NCBI GenBank assembly: GCA_017408185.1
Contig: JAFQVE010000453.1
Coordinates: forward strand, 1 to 15,894
Origin: Oscillospiraceae bacterium
GTDB lineage: Bacteria; Bacillota_A; Clostridia; Oscillospirales; JAAYXM01
Reading direction: 5' to 3'
DNA: 15,894 nt
The position numbers and the translations under genes are program-made. How positions within the stretch are numbered: the first letter of the stretch is position 1; the number at the start of each line of letters is the position of its first letter. A model generated the notes under the pieces. That model saw only the letters and a list, made by a program, of their open reading frames with translations, ran no database searches and had not been told where the DNA came from. Of the stretch, positions 1-10,100 are shown in pieces.

Positions 1-267
1 GCAATAAGGAGAATACGAAAAAGCTGTTGCATCTACGCTTCTCCAAAAGTTTTTGTACCCGTTATTGCCATAAATTTTCCATCCTGCATCTTCAGCAATC
101 GTCCATGCATTAGGCGCTGTACCTGTAGCAGCGCTCATCGTACTGCTGTTGAATTTCAATACATACGGATCACCTTCTGCTGCAAAAACAAAAGTCGGTG
201 CAAGCGAAAGCGTGAGTGCTATGGTAATTATGAATGCGAGGGTTTTCTTTAAAAATGTCGTTTTCAT
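1..267 (-). CDS. Secreted protein, N-terminal 89 residues only (paralogue of the giant lyase N-terminus)
   Basis: The reading frame begins at an ATG at 265-267 and stays open to the left edge, so only the first 89 codons are present. A GGAGG ribosome binding site lies at 275-279, 7 nt before the ATG and just past the stop of the solute-binding protein gene, so this is the next gene of the operon (13-nt gap). The start is a clear Sec signal peptide: MKTTFLKK, a hydrophobic core, and a likely cut after FVFA near residue 29. The mature part reads YVLKFNSSTM, then WTIAEDAGWKI, then RSVDATAFSYSPYC. This matches the mature N-terminus of the giant lyase upstream (IVLKFNSSTI, WTVASDAGWLI, RSVDSTSLSYSPYC). 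It is therefore a second exported protein with the same N-terminal module. Its catalytic part, if any, lies outside the window, so its activity cannot be named; another wall-anchored polysaccharide-degrading enzyme is a reasonable guess. Confidence 0.85.
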   Translation of the reverse strand, partial: MKTTFLKKTLAFIITIALTLSLAPTFVFAAEGDPYVLKFNSSTMSAATGTAPNAWTIAEDAGWKIYGNNGYKNFWRSVDATAFSYSPYC

Positions 268-280
268 GAAAATTCCTCCG

Positions 281-1843
281 TTATTTCAGTCTGTTATATA
301 CTTCTTCATACACTTTAAGAATATCATCAACACCAAGCTCGTTAAGCTCATTCTGATAAGCCTCAAAGCCTGAAAGCGGTTCCTGACCAAGGATAAATTT
401 ATGAATCATCTCGTTTGCATAAGCGTTGATCGCTGTAATTGTATCTGCTGTGCTGTTTCTTTCTTCATCGTTAAAAGCAATCCACAGTCTCGGGTTCAAG
501 TTCGGCAAAGTGTGTTCAAGAACCATTTCACGGTTTTCTGCAATGCTTGCGCTTTCAAACGCATCAACCATAGCCGGGTCAAAGCGTGCCGCCGTTCCCG
601 GAAGCGTAAAGCCGTAAAGTGTATCCGGAAGAGTTCCGTTCTCATCGGTTATGTAGCGTTTCTTTCCGTCAACTACTTCATAAGTCTCTCCCTCTTTACC
701 CCAGGAGAGAAGCTCCATTGCCTCATCGGTATAGAACCAGTCGAGATATTTCATAGCATTTGTAATACGTGCTTCATCCATAGTGTTGCACACAACATAT
801 CCAAGCATATCATAGCTCTTATATGCAACCATAGGAACGCCCGTTTTCTCATTCATAACAGGCGGAACCATTGCTTTAAGCTGATAATCGGGGCTTACAT
901 TCTTTTTGCCGAGAGCATCAAAGAAATCTATTCTTGCCTGATATTCAGGGAATATCATACCCTTTCCCGTAGCAACAAGTTCCTGCCATGTACCGGTGTT
1001 GATTGTGAGCATATCCGGCGGAGCAAGCCCCTCATCAATCATCTGCTTATAAAACTCAATTACTTCAAGCATGGTGTCCTCGCGTGCGCCGTATTCCCAT
1101 ACTCCGTTTTCAAAATCATAGTAAAAGCTTGAGTCGAAATACGGCTTCCAGCTGCTGCCGATTACGCTTACATTCTGAAGCGCCTGACGGATGCAGAACG
1201 GATAGCTGTCCGGGTATAGCTCTTTGAGCTTTCTGCACACATCAATAAGCTCATCTTTTGTTGTCGGAACCTTAAGGTTGTGCTTTTTAAACAAGTCTTC
1301 GCGATAAAGCCATGCGCGCACGCCGGTCATCGCCTCGCGTCCGTGTGTCGGGCTGAAATAAATTTTCCCATCCCATGCCTTTCTTGTTGTAATTACCGCG
1401 TTGTATTCTTCCTCAGTCAGAGAATCAACCCATGCAGTATAGTTTGGCATAACGTCTGCATAATCATCCAATGGAATGAATGCCCCCTGAGGAATATAAA
1501 AATCCGTGCCGTTCTTGTCATCAAATGTCATAAGGTCAGGGAGGAGCTCGGGAGCCGCGAACATAACGGTTATTTTCTGTACAAAATCAGAGCTCGGAAT
1601 TGAAGTGATTTCGACATTCGCTCCCGTTCCTTCCTTGATATATTCCCATGCCTTGCATCCGTCCGAAGTCGGCCAGCTTGGGTGGCTTATAGCGACAACC
1701 TTAACGGTGTCCTCAAGTGTAAGTGGACTCGTATCATGTGCTGTTGAACCCACTTTGTTTTGTGTCCCACTACCGCATCCGGCAAACGACATTAACATCA
1801 TCGCCGCAAGAAGCAGACACACAAGTTTTGTTGTTTTCTTCAT
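281..1843 (-). CDS. Extracellular sugar-binding lipoprotein of an ABC importer (YtcQ/LipO-like)
   Basis: This 520-residue protein starts with a lipoprotein signal: MKKTTK, a hydrophobic stretch, then SFAGC with Cys23 as the likely lipidated residue. It is followed by a polar Gly/Ser/Thr linker. The mature part looks like a family-1 solute-binding protein of the large (~500-550 residue) YtcQ/LipO subgroup, which serves importers for oligosaccharides, often those released by polysaccharide lyases. Supporting features are the VKVVAISHPSWPTSDG first strand, the FAAPELLPDLMTFDD region, and aromatic-rich segments in the C-terminal lobe (YLDWFYTDEAMELLSWG) typical of this class. The start is set by an excellent AAAGGAGG at 1852-1859, 8 nt upstream. 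It lies 66 nt after the ceramidase-fold gene and 13 nt before the partial secreted gene. No permease or ATPase gene is in the window; the permeases may lie further left, and many clostridia use a shared MsmX-type ATPase. The ligand is inferred from context only. Confidence 0.9.
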   Translation of the reverse strand: MKKTTKLVCLLLAAMMLMSFAGCGSGTQNKVGSTAHDTSPLTLEDTVKVVAISHPSWPTSDGCKAWEYIKEGTGANVEITSIPSSDFVQKITVMFAAPELLPDLMTFDDKNGTDFYIPQGAFIPLDDYADVMPNYTAWVDSLTEEEYNAVITTRKAWDGKIYFSPTHGREAMTGVRAWLYREDLFKKHNLKVPTTKDELIDVCRKLKELYPDSYPFCIRQALQNVSVIGSSWKPYFDSSFYYDFENGVWEYGAREDTMLEVIEFYKQMIDEGLAPPDMLTINTGTWQELVATGKGMIFPEYQARIDFFDALGKKNVSPDYQLKAMVPPVMNEKTGVPMVAYKSYDMLGYVVCNTMDEARITNAMKYLDWFYTDEAMELLSWGKEGETYEVVDGKKRYITDENGTLPDTLYGFTLPGTAARFDPAMVDAFESASIAENREMVLEHTLPNLNPRLWIAFNDEERNSTADTITAINAYANEMIHKFILGQEPLSGFEAYQNELNELGVDDILKVYEEVYNRLK

Positions 1844-1909
1844 TTCGGTATCCTCCTTTAATTTTTATTCAAACGCTTTCGCGATGAATTACTTTACTTT
1901 GTTGTCGTC
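1844..1909 (-). promoter_or_regulatory. Intergenic gap with a cre/LacI-like dyad
   Basis: This 66-nt gap is the largest inside the operon. It contains AAACGCTTTCG at 1871-1881, or CGAAAGCGTTT on the minus strand. Around the central CG this resembles the core of a catabolite-responsive element or another LacI-family operator, but two outer consensus positions of the usual CcpA site do not match (C for T at the left end, A for C at the right). The SD of the solute-binding protein follows at 1852-1859. I see no convincing promoter or terminator hairpin here. A role in setting expression of the binding protein separately from the upstream genes is possible but unproven. Confidence 0.3.
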
Positions 1910-3274
1910 TTATCGTTTTTCTATACGTTTCATTGCATCGTAATAACCTTTTTCATAAATCTTATCTACTCCGGACTTAATGCATCCTTTCAAACGATAT
2001 TCCTCAACAGATGCACCCGCCGCTTCATAACCGCCCTCGGAAATCATTTTGTCGCTTGGAATGTATGCAACAGCGTTGTTATATCCAAAACAAATAATTT
2101 GCTTTTCGGAGAAAGCTTTGCGAAGATTTGATGCTATATTGCACCCCGGCTCTCCGCCCATCGAGAAGATATAGAAATCCGGATTTATGCGAATTACTCC
2201 ACAGCTCAGCATAAGCTCATCGGGGATGACTTCATAATTATCAAGTAAAAAGTCCGCACGCGAAAGATAGAAGCGTCTTACATTCCCTTCTATATCCTCC
2301 GGAGTTCCCTTTACAAGAGCAAAGCCCTCATCCGTTTTTTCTTCATGTGCTCTCTTAAATTCCTCATAATGCTCCTTGGGATAAATCTCAAGCGGAAGGC
2401 TGAGGCTAAAAACATCAGAACCGAGCTTTACCGGCAGCTTCTGCCATTCTCCGCGCATAAGCTGCGCTTTGATTTTTTGCACCATACCTATGACTGCTTC
2501 GTTACAGTCATCATAGCTTACTACTCGAAATCTTCTGGAGCTTGATGCCCCGATTTTTAACTTTGCATCTGAACCGAAGCCTTGGAAAAAGATCGCCGTT
2601 GTTCCGTAAAACTCACTCTCAATCAATTGGCAAAGCCGTCCCGGATATTCAGAGGAGATAACGCTTTGAGCGCTGAGATTGGACGGATGGCACGCGAAAT
2701 TAAGAGCCAGTGCCCGCGTTTTACCGCTTTCATCCGCAAGCTTTAAAAGATAAATGCTTTTGTCACATTCTCCGTCTATATTCGGTCGAAACATCATTTC
2801 GCCATCTACCAAAAGACGACGGCTGATATTCCACTCTCCGGTAACAGACGAATATTCAAGGGTGCCTTTTTTCATGCACATCAAAGCTCTGTCAATGCAA
2901 GCTGTTGAGCGTTCATACAAAAAAGCTTCGTACTCGTTTGTGTACCAATCAAGCTCATACCCTTTGACGGCAGGTGCAAAATGCGTATGCGTATAAGTAA
3001 CGTGAAGATTTTCAGGCGGTATCCCATATTTTTCGCTTACGTATTTTCTCAGCTCATCTGCCAGACTGTCATCGTGAAACAACAAATCAAAGCTCATAAG
3101 CACAACTGTTTCTCCGTCCACATCCCGAAGGATAAGACTCTTTACATACAAGTCGTCGTGTACGTCGGTAAAATCCGTTCCGAATAAATGAGCAAATCCT
3201 ATAAGCGGAAGCTTTTTCGGCGGCGTGATTATATCCTTTGCCGCACCAAAATAAACACTATCATATTTACTCAT
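1910..3274 (-). CDS. Neutral/alkaline ceramidase-fold hydrolase (probable metalloenzyme), cytoplasmic
   Basis: The 454-residue product has the hallmarks of the neutral/alkaline non-lysosomal ceramidase N-terminal domain family. These are an opening GAAKDIITPP near residue 10, THTHFAP (His96/His98), FACHPSN (His196), FFQGFGSDA near 229-237, MGGEPG, and GYNNAVAYIPSDKM followed by GGYEAAGA near the C-terminus. In characterised ceramidases two His, a Glu and a Tyr in equivalent places bind zinc, and a Ser in a GDxSP-like motif takes part in amide hydrolysis. Here that segment reads GSDAK, so the active site differs. There is no signal peptide or membrane segment, which argues for an intracellular substrate, and a true ceramidase role is unlikely in a glycan operon. 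Hydrolysis of an acyl, acetyl or other substituent on imported sugars is a speculative alternative. An in-frame ATG lies 9 nt upstream, but AGGAG is only 2 nt from it and 11 nt from the chosen ATG. The gene starts 40 nt after the isomerase stop. Confidence 0.82.
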   Translation of the reverse strand: MSKYDSVYFGAAKDIITPPKKLPLIGFAHLFGTDFTDVHDDLYVKSLILRDVDGETVVLMSFDLLFHDDSLADELRKYVSEKYGIPPENLHVTYTHTHFAPAVKGYELDWYTNEYEAFLYERSTACIDRALMCMKKGTLEYSSVTGEWNISRRLLVDGEMMFRPNIDGECDKSIYLLKLADESGKTRALALNFACHPSNLSAQSVISSEYPGRLCQLIESEFYGTTAIFFQGFGSDAKLKIGASSSRRFRVVSYDDCNEAVIGMVQKIKAQLMRGEWQKLPVKLGSDVFSLSLPLEIYPKEHYEEFKRAHEEKTDEGFALVKGTPEDIEGNVRRFYLSRADFLLDNYEVIPDELMLSCGVIRINPDFYIFSMGGEPGCNIASNLRKAFSEKQIICFGYNNAVAYIPSDKMISEGGYEAAGASVEEYRLKGCIKSGVDKIYEKGYYDAMKRIEKR

Positions 3275-3285
3275 TTTACCCATCT

Positions 3286-3290
3286 CTCCT
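3286..3290 (-). promoter_or_regulatory. Ribosome binding site that decides the ceramidase-fold start
   Basis: On the minus strand this reads AGGAG within AAAGGAGAG. It is 2 nt before the first in-frame ATG (3281-3283), too close for normal initiation, and 11 nt before the second ATG (3272-3274). GAG at 3284-3286 is 9 nt before the second ATG. This favours the second start, giving MSKYDS rather than MGKMSKYDS. Confidence 0.6.
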
Positions 3291-3314
3291 TTCTTGAATG
3301 AATATTAAGACAAG

Positions 3315-4148
3315 TTATATAAGTGCTTTGAGGGCATTAACGCCTGCATCAAAAGCTTCGCGTTTCGTTCTGTATCCCTTTCCTATGACGGATTTTGAAT
3401 CTTTGCCTTCAAGCTCAGAAAGCCCGACAAAGTCATAGAGATGCGGTTCAAGGGTTATTACTCCCCCGCCGATTGAAGCATATTTTTCAAGGAGCTTCGG
3501 AATATTCGCAATGCCTTTGCCCGGCGGTACAACCGTCTTATCCGAAATTGCATCCTTCATATGCATGTAGCTGATATAGGGTTCCAGAAGTTCCCATGCC
3601 GCAAGCGTATCTACTCCGCACTGGACAAAATTCGCCGGGTCGTATACTGCAGATATTTCCGGAATCGCCTTATGAATATCAACACAATGTTCAGGGATCT
3701 CACCATAGATATCCTTCTCGTTCTCGTGGCAAAGGGAAATCCCGCTTCCCTTCGCCACCTCTGCAAATCGCCCCATCCGGTCAATGACCTCTGCTCTATA
3801 CTTCAAGGCATCCTCACGCTTTACGAAGAAGCTGAAAATTCTCATCTTATCGGCACCTGCTTCCTTTGCAAGTTCGAGAGTACGGCGGAACAGCTCAAGA
3901 TGTGACTCAAAATCATCTTTAATGTCAATTTTTCCTATCGGTGAACCAATTGACCATACCTTGATTCCTTCATCATCAAGCTTTTTGCGAAGCTCACGCA
4001 TTTCAGCAACAGTGAGTTCTGTAACGCTTTTTCCATCAACGCCCCTGATTTCCAAAAGTTCTATTCCGTTTTCGTGTAGTGCCTTTATCTGCCCTGCTAC
4101 AGAAGCGTCTGCCTCATCAGCAAATGCACAAAGCTTAAAAATACTCAT
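3315..4148 (-). CDS. Sugar phosphate isomerase/epimerase family TIM-barrel protein
   Basis: This 277-residue cytoplasmic protein fits the xylose-isomerase-like TIM barrel (AP endonuclease 2 / IolE-IolI type) in length and motif order. It opens with a LCAFADEA first strand. The four expected metal ligands are visible: Glu142 in LCHENE, Asp170 in AVYDPANF, His196 in YMHMKD, and Glu234 in ITLEPH. Such enzymes use a divalent metal to isomerise or epimerise free or modified sugars and keto-acids; the exact substrate cannot be read from sequence. A longer reading frame could begin at a TTG at 4164-4166 inside the giant gene. I chose the ATG at 4146-4148 because AAAGG lies 10 nt upstream and the gap to the giant gene's stop is then 7 nt, which suggests translational coupling. 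In this operon it probably handles a monosaccharide released from the imported oligosaccharide (inference). Confidence 0.88.
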   Translation of the reverse strand: MSIFKLCAFADEADASVAGQIKALHENGIELLEIRGVDGKSVTELTVAEMRELRKKLDDEGIKVWSIGSPIGKIDIKDDFESHLELFRRTLELAKEAGADKMRIFSFFVKREDALKYRAEVIDRMGRFAEVAKGSGISLCHENEKDIYGEIPEHCVDIHKAIPEISAVYDPANFVQCGVDTLAAWELLEPYISYMHMKDAISDKTVVPPGKGIANIPKLLEKYASIGGGVITLEPHLYDFVGLSELEGKDSKSVIGKGYRTKREAFDAGVNALKALI

Positions 4149-4155
4149 CTTGTTT

Positions 4156-7100
4156 TTACCTTTCAATAAATTTCAATATTCTCTGAAGTAATACAGCGAT
4201 CTCAGCGCGGGTTGTGTAGTCCTTCGGCGATACATTTCCGTTCTTACCGTTTACGAGACCTGCACCGATGAGGGCGGAGACAGCGTCGCGGGCGTATTCC
4301 GCAACGGTGGTGAAGTCTTGGTATTGTGATAACACCTCATCCGTCGCCTGCGGCGCCACCTTCCCCTCAAGGGGAAGGCTATTTAACGCGCGGTAGACGA
4401 TCACCATCATATCCTGACGGGTTATTGTGTTTCGCGGGGCGTACTTGTTGTCACCAATACCGTTGACTATTCCGGTATTACGCGCTATTGCAAGCTCAGG
4501 TGCGAAATAGTCGGAAGCTGCAACGTCTGCAAAGTTCTCGGTGTTGTCGCTTGAAAGGTTAAATGCACGAACGAGAAGGAGAGCGAAGTCTGCACGGGTG
4601 ATGTTGCTTGCCGGAGAGTAGGTGTTGTGCGTTGTTCCCTTTATAACACCGTTATCAGCAAGGGCGTTTATTGCATCTGCTGCCCATGCATGGTTAGAGA
4701 TGTCTGTGAAACGGATAGTATCCGTTTCACCCGACGCGTCGGGTGAATTTCCGCCGTTTTCATCGGTCGTGCCCTGCAGATCATCACTCTCTCCGATCCC
4801 TACATCGTCATCCGTGGATAATTCTCCGTTATCCGGTGCGGTACCGCCGCCACCTCCACCACCGCCGCCGGACGCTCCTGAGCCATTGGTTGACGGAGTT
4901 TCGGCATTTTCGGTTGTATCTGACGGTTTTGCCATCGTTGAACCATAAACCGTAATATAGAAGTGAAGGGTGCTTTCTCGTCCGCTTGTATCAGCTGCAT
5001 TTACTGCTATGTGATGCTCTCCTACCTGAGAATTGTCCGGTTTCCACGCAAGCTCACCGGTCAATGAATTCAAACTTGCACCGCGCGGGAGAAGTACAGA
5101 GCTGTAGGTAATACCTTCCTTGAGCGGACTTTCGGCAGTAATGTTTACCTTCACCGAGCTTCCGGCACTTGTCGTTATACCTTCATAGTCCCCCTTGAAC
5201 TCGGGCTTATTGTCTTCAACGTATACAAGAGGAATGCGCGCCTTTTGTTTAGTTTCTATGTTGAACACGTAACCGTCGTCCGGCACCTTTGAATTGATAT
5301 ACTGACGGATAACCGTTGTATTTCCAAGTTCACACACAACATCGTCTCCGCGGAGATATGCGTTTTCGATTCTGTACGAACCATTGCGGTTTTCCTTGCC
5401 GTTGTCAATATATACATATTTGCCCGTAAGGTTTGAAAGTTCATTTGTGTCAATCGTTCTGCCAGGAGTAATCACAATTTCATTTTCAAACTCAAGCGTT
5501 TCGGTAAAGCTTTTTACTTTTCCCTCAATCGCTGCAAATGTTCCTGTTCCTACTGCAGTGTCACCTTCAGCAACTACCTCGAGAACATCGCCGTCGTTTA
5601 AATACTTATATGTATTTACACCGTTCTGCATAGTGTAAACGCCGACAAAGCCACGGAAATGAAGCTCGGTTCCGTCATCAAGAGTTATCTTATACGTGAC
5701 AGAATTATCTGTAGAATAGAGAACATAATCAACTCTTCCGTTTGTGTGCTCAACGCGCACAGCACGTGCAGCCGCATCCTGTGCCGGCTTTCCCGACACA
5801 ACAGTCATCGGCAGGCTATCAGACGCTTTGAGATATCTGTTATGACGGTAAGGCTCAAACACGGTTGTGAACGTGGTGTCAAGCCCCTCACCGCTGTGCT
5901 TTACAAACACATATTTGAACTCATCCATATTCTTACTGTTGGATTTATTCGGAGTATATCCGTTTACGATTGAAACTGAAGCCTTTGTTTTCGCATTTCT
6001 GTTTTCCTCATCAAGGAGCGTCATACGCAAACGCAGGCCTGATGAATCGCGGAGGGTTTTATTGAAATCTTTGATTATAAAGTCAATTTCAACCTTTTCC
6101 TTAGGCGAGCTATCACGATCAACGTTATCACACCATGTATATCCGCGCGGGTAAACAGTTTTATAGCTTGAAACAAGCGGTGAATTCGGATCCGGTCCGT
6201 ACGGAATATCTATTCCTGCATATGTACCTTTATAATTACCGTTCTCATCCACCTGTGAGCCGGTTACGTAATTGCCGGCAGAATCTCTTATTGTGGTAAA
6301 ATCAAGACCTGCGGTTTCGGCTATTTCGTCCGAAGTCGCATGGAACGAATATAGATGGTCATCCCCGCCAAGAACTCTGAAAAAGTCGACTGTATATGAA
6401 ATCTCATCGCTTGCCTTGATTGTAACAACACTTCTTCTGTAGGTATCAACTATATCCGGGTAAGCCATACTCGAATCAACATCCACAAGCTTTACCATTC
6501 CCGAATCATCGAAATGATAGCTTTGACTACGGGCATCATTACCGGATTGCTCAACTTCATTGACCATAACTGTGTTGTGCGACAATGTACTGTTGTTCCA
6601 CTGAAGCGTTTTGGGGTCCGAGCCGGTCTTCTCGGGGTATCCAAGTTCCGGCATAAAGTTATAACCATATGCAGTCATTCCGAGATTCAGGGAATCTTTA
6701 TGTCCGTGACCGCCGTTTCTTCCGAAATACATCCACAGCTCATGACGGTTTTCATAGCTTCCGGAGGTTATTGCCTCGCTGTAATCCTGTCCGGAACGAA
6801 GAGCCGCAAAACCAAAACCGGTAAGCATATTTGACGAAAGCTTAAATGTCCCGTATTTATTGACAACCGATTGGATTTCATCTTCAAGACTTTCGGGATC
6901 TTTGGTATCGATTCCATATTTCAGCCCTTCCGAAGAGTTTCCGTTGAAGAAATAGACAAGCTGTGCATATATCGGTTCTTTATATTTTCTCCAACCCGCA
7001 TTAGCCTGAAATCCGGTTGCCCAGTTAAGCTTTGCAAGCGGATAGTCCGAGTCACCTATCTGCGGAGTGTATCCGGTCAACATCAACTGAATACTGTGTT

Positions 7101-10100
7101 CAAACATCTTCTTGAATTTTGCATTGCTGTATAAATCTGCAGCTTTATATCGGTCATAATCCTCTAAAACAGTTGCTACACTATACAGAAGTCCAAACCA
7201 GTTTGCCTGATATCGAGATGCTTCGTTTGAATAGCCATCATGATCTATGATATCAATAAGCGTCTCATCAATAGCGCCGCCCTTCGAATTGTTACACGCC
7301 TTCCAGCCCGGTTTCCACAACCAGTCAAGCCATGTTGAGGTGTCCGGCATTGTATCAAGAACAACCGCCGCTGTTGCACAGGTGTGCTGTGGCATTCCCC
7401 AGTTTCCGCCGATAGATGCATAAGGATCATCAAGCGCGTTTAAAACTCTGCGGACGATGTTGTCTTCAATGTTCGTTCTTATCTGGTCGCCGTTTTCCTT
7501 TGAATAGCGGAAGCTGACCGTTTTTTCTTTTTCCTTCAGATAATCGATAATATATGGGTCGTCATATACGTCAAAGACCTTATCATAGCTCTGTATGACC
7601 ACATCTACGAGACTGCATTCCCAGATGTAGTTAAGCAGTCCACCCTGGCATCTGTCGCCCGATTTCCATGTCGGAAAATCATATTTATTCAAATCGAAAT
7701 CCTTATAGTAATCTGCAAGGCGGTCTATAAGTATCGCAGCAGGACGACCGTACTTAACATCTCCGGTGTAGTAATACGCATCCGCAAGTGTTGAAATTGC
7801 ATCAATCACAACACCTGTTTCTCCCCTGCCGCCTCCCTCATACCATAAAGCGTTATGCAGATACGCAGCAATATACGGGTGACGCTCCGGAACATTTACA
7901 GCCGTAGAGTCAAGCTTTACGCTCGAAATCATATACGGCGTGCCGTCAGGTTTCGTCGGAACATATCCGAAGCCGTCATCAACTGCCCAGCGAGCTGTGG
8001 TTTCTCCGTCGCGCAGGAACGGCTCTTCGGGATTTTTGAGGTTCTTCACTTCATCAAGGTCTTCATAAAGCTCGTTGTAAAGATACCCGTCTTTTACACC
8101 GTAACCGTAATAAGCAAACCATTCATCACTGTATTCTTTGCCCGGAGAAGTGATATCCGCATCAATCTTGCCCTTCTCAAGGAGCATTTTACGGTGCGCT
8201 TCAAGAGCGCGCATTCTGTCAAATTCGCCGTATTCATTAAGGCCCAACTTATAAAAGCTTTCAAAATCATTGGACGGGAATAAGCGCTTACAATCCGGAC
8301 ACTGAACCTTCCACGGACGGGTAAACGGATTGTATACAAATGGATAATTTCCGTATTCTCCCATAAGATCCGTCCGGCAGTATCTGCATATTACATTGTT
8401 GGGATCCGTATCTATACCTGCCGCATCGTAATTTCTGGGGATTCCCTCAGAGTGAATCATTTCATATAATGCATCGAGCTTATCTACAAATTCATCAGCC
8501 GCTTCTTTTGCTGAATCAACTGTATCTTTTGCCCATTTATACTTTGCCGCATTTTCTGCAATAATATCGCGTTTTTCAAACGTATATAAAGTGGGCTTGC
8601 TCTTTCCGATAACAACTGTAAACTCAGGAGTTACTGTGCTTACTCTTCCGTCAAGCTCAACGGTTACTTCAAAGCGAGCCGTTGCATATTCTTCATTCTC
8701 TGTTGTCTTCGGATTATCTACCGCTACAGGGATTACATTCAACTTTTCATCAACATCGGCATACTCCGGATCAATAGCGCGTGCCGTTATTTTTGCTTCT
8801 GAAAGGTCAAGCTCGCGGTTAAGCGTTGATGTTGCCGTAATTTTAAGCGGCGCCGTATCCGCTTTGTCTCCGGTATAACGAATATACTTACTACCGCCAA
8901 CTGTTACATTTATTGATTTCAGCTTATCCGAAACCACCTCAACCGGAATTTCTGCTTCAACCGTTTTCTTGTTGAAAACAGTTGTCACCTTTATAATTGC
9001 GGTTCCTTCGCTAACCGGAGTAAGTACATTTCCCGAAACAGTTGCAATTTCCGGATTGAGTGATTTAAATGTCGATGTCTCCGATCCGGGCGTTAGCATT
9101 CTGCCGCTTTCAAGTGTATTTACCGAATACAGCTTTGCATTTTCTCCCATGCATACGTCCGCCGGTTCTGTGCGAAGCCCCGTAGTCTTTATCGGATCAT
9201 CAACAATTTCTATTTTTACGCCACCCTCATCGGCATAAACTGTCATATCACCCATCTTAACGCCGAGACGAAGAGTTGCAAAACCGCTTGCCGTACCGCG
9301 AATGGTAAAACTGTTCATACCGGTTTCTGCCATTGTGTAGGGTAATACGGTTTCCAGCTTTGCTTCACCGGACAGTTCCACCAGAACCTTGTTTTCAGAA
9401 TCCTCGCCGCCGGAGGTGTTGAATCCAAAGTTATACGGGGTTCCGTCTGTGAGGAGGGCTCCGGCACCGCCGGTGTATATCTCTCCTACCGCAAGAAGCG
9501 ACGGCAGCTTCGAGATGATAAGCTCTTTGAATTCGCCCTTTCCTTCAACCGGACGAAGGGTGAGGTACGACGGATTAATATTCGTTGTCTGCTCACCTGC
9601 AGAATTTGTCAGCCCTTCAGCTTTTGCAAACATTATCTCCACTCTGCCGTTCTCATCCGGAGTGAGATAAAGCGTATTCATCTCCGTATATTCGCCGAGC
9701 ATTCCGCTGCCCGGATCGTGGAAGTCATAAAAACCTGCATACTGTCCGTCTGCAAAGATGAACATACTGCCGCCGTAGTAAGCCTTATATCCACAAAGCC
9801 CTACCTTGTACCAGCCTTCTTCTTTTACCTTTGCAGATACCACGAACTGCATAAGGCGCTTATTTGATGAGCCTGTCATATCCTGCCACCCTGAGGCACC
9901 GCGCATCTGGACACTTAAAAACTGCGCCGCAGTAGAGTTTGTTGAACTTGTCGTTGTCTTGTCCGGTACGAGCGACCAGTTATCAGCCATCACTATCCAG
10001 CTCTGAGGAGCTTTCAGACGATTGTAATTTCCGTCAAGAGTTTCGGAGGTGAACGTATAGATGAGTCTGTCGGATACTTCTATCCTTACCGTTCCTTTTA

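Noticed and set aside
401..1132. 243-codon open frame on the plus strand
   Set aside because: It lies entirely opposite the well-supported solute-binding protein gene; its product is Cys/His/Ile-rich with no family motif and no good ribosome binding site.
4149..4166. TTG start for the isomerase, overlapping the giant gene by 11 nt
   Set aside because: The ATG at 4146-4148 has AAAGG at a workable 10 nt and matches where the TIM-barrel first strand begins; the TTG has no SD of its own that I can see.
4332..4747. CRISPR array, suggested by clustered palindromes
   Set aside because: The dyads are not copies of one repeat, are irregularly spaced, and lie in an intact reading frame.
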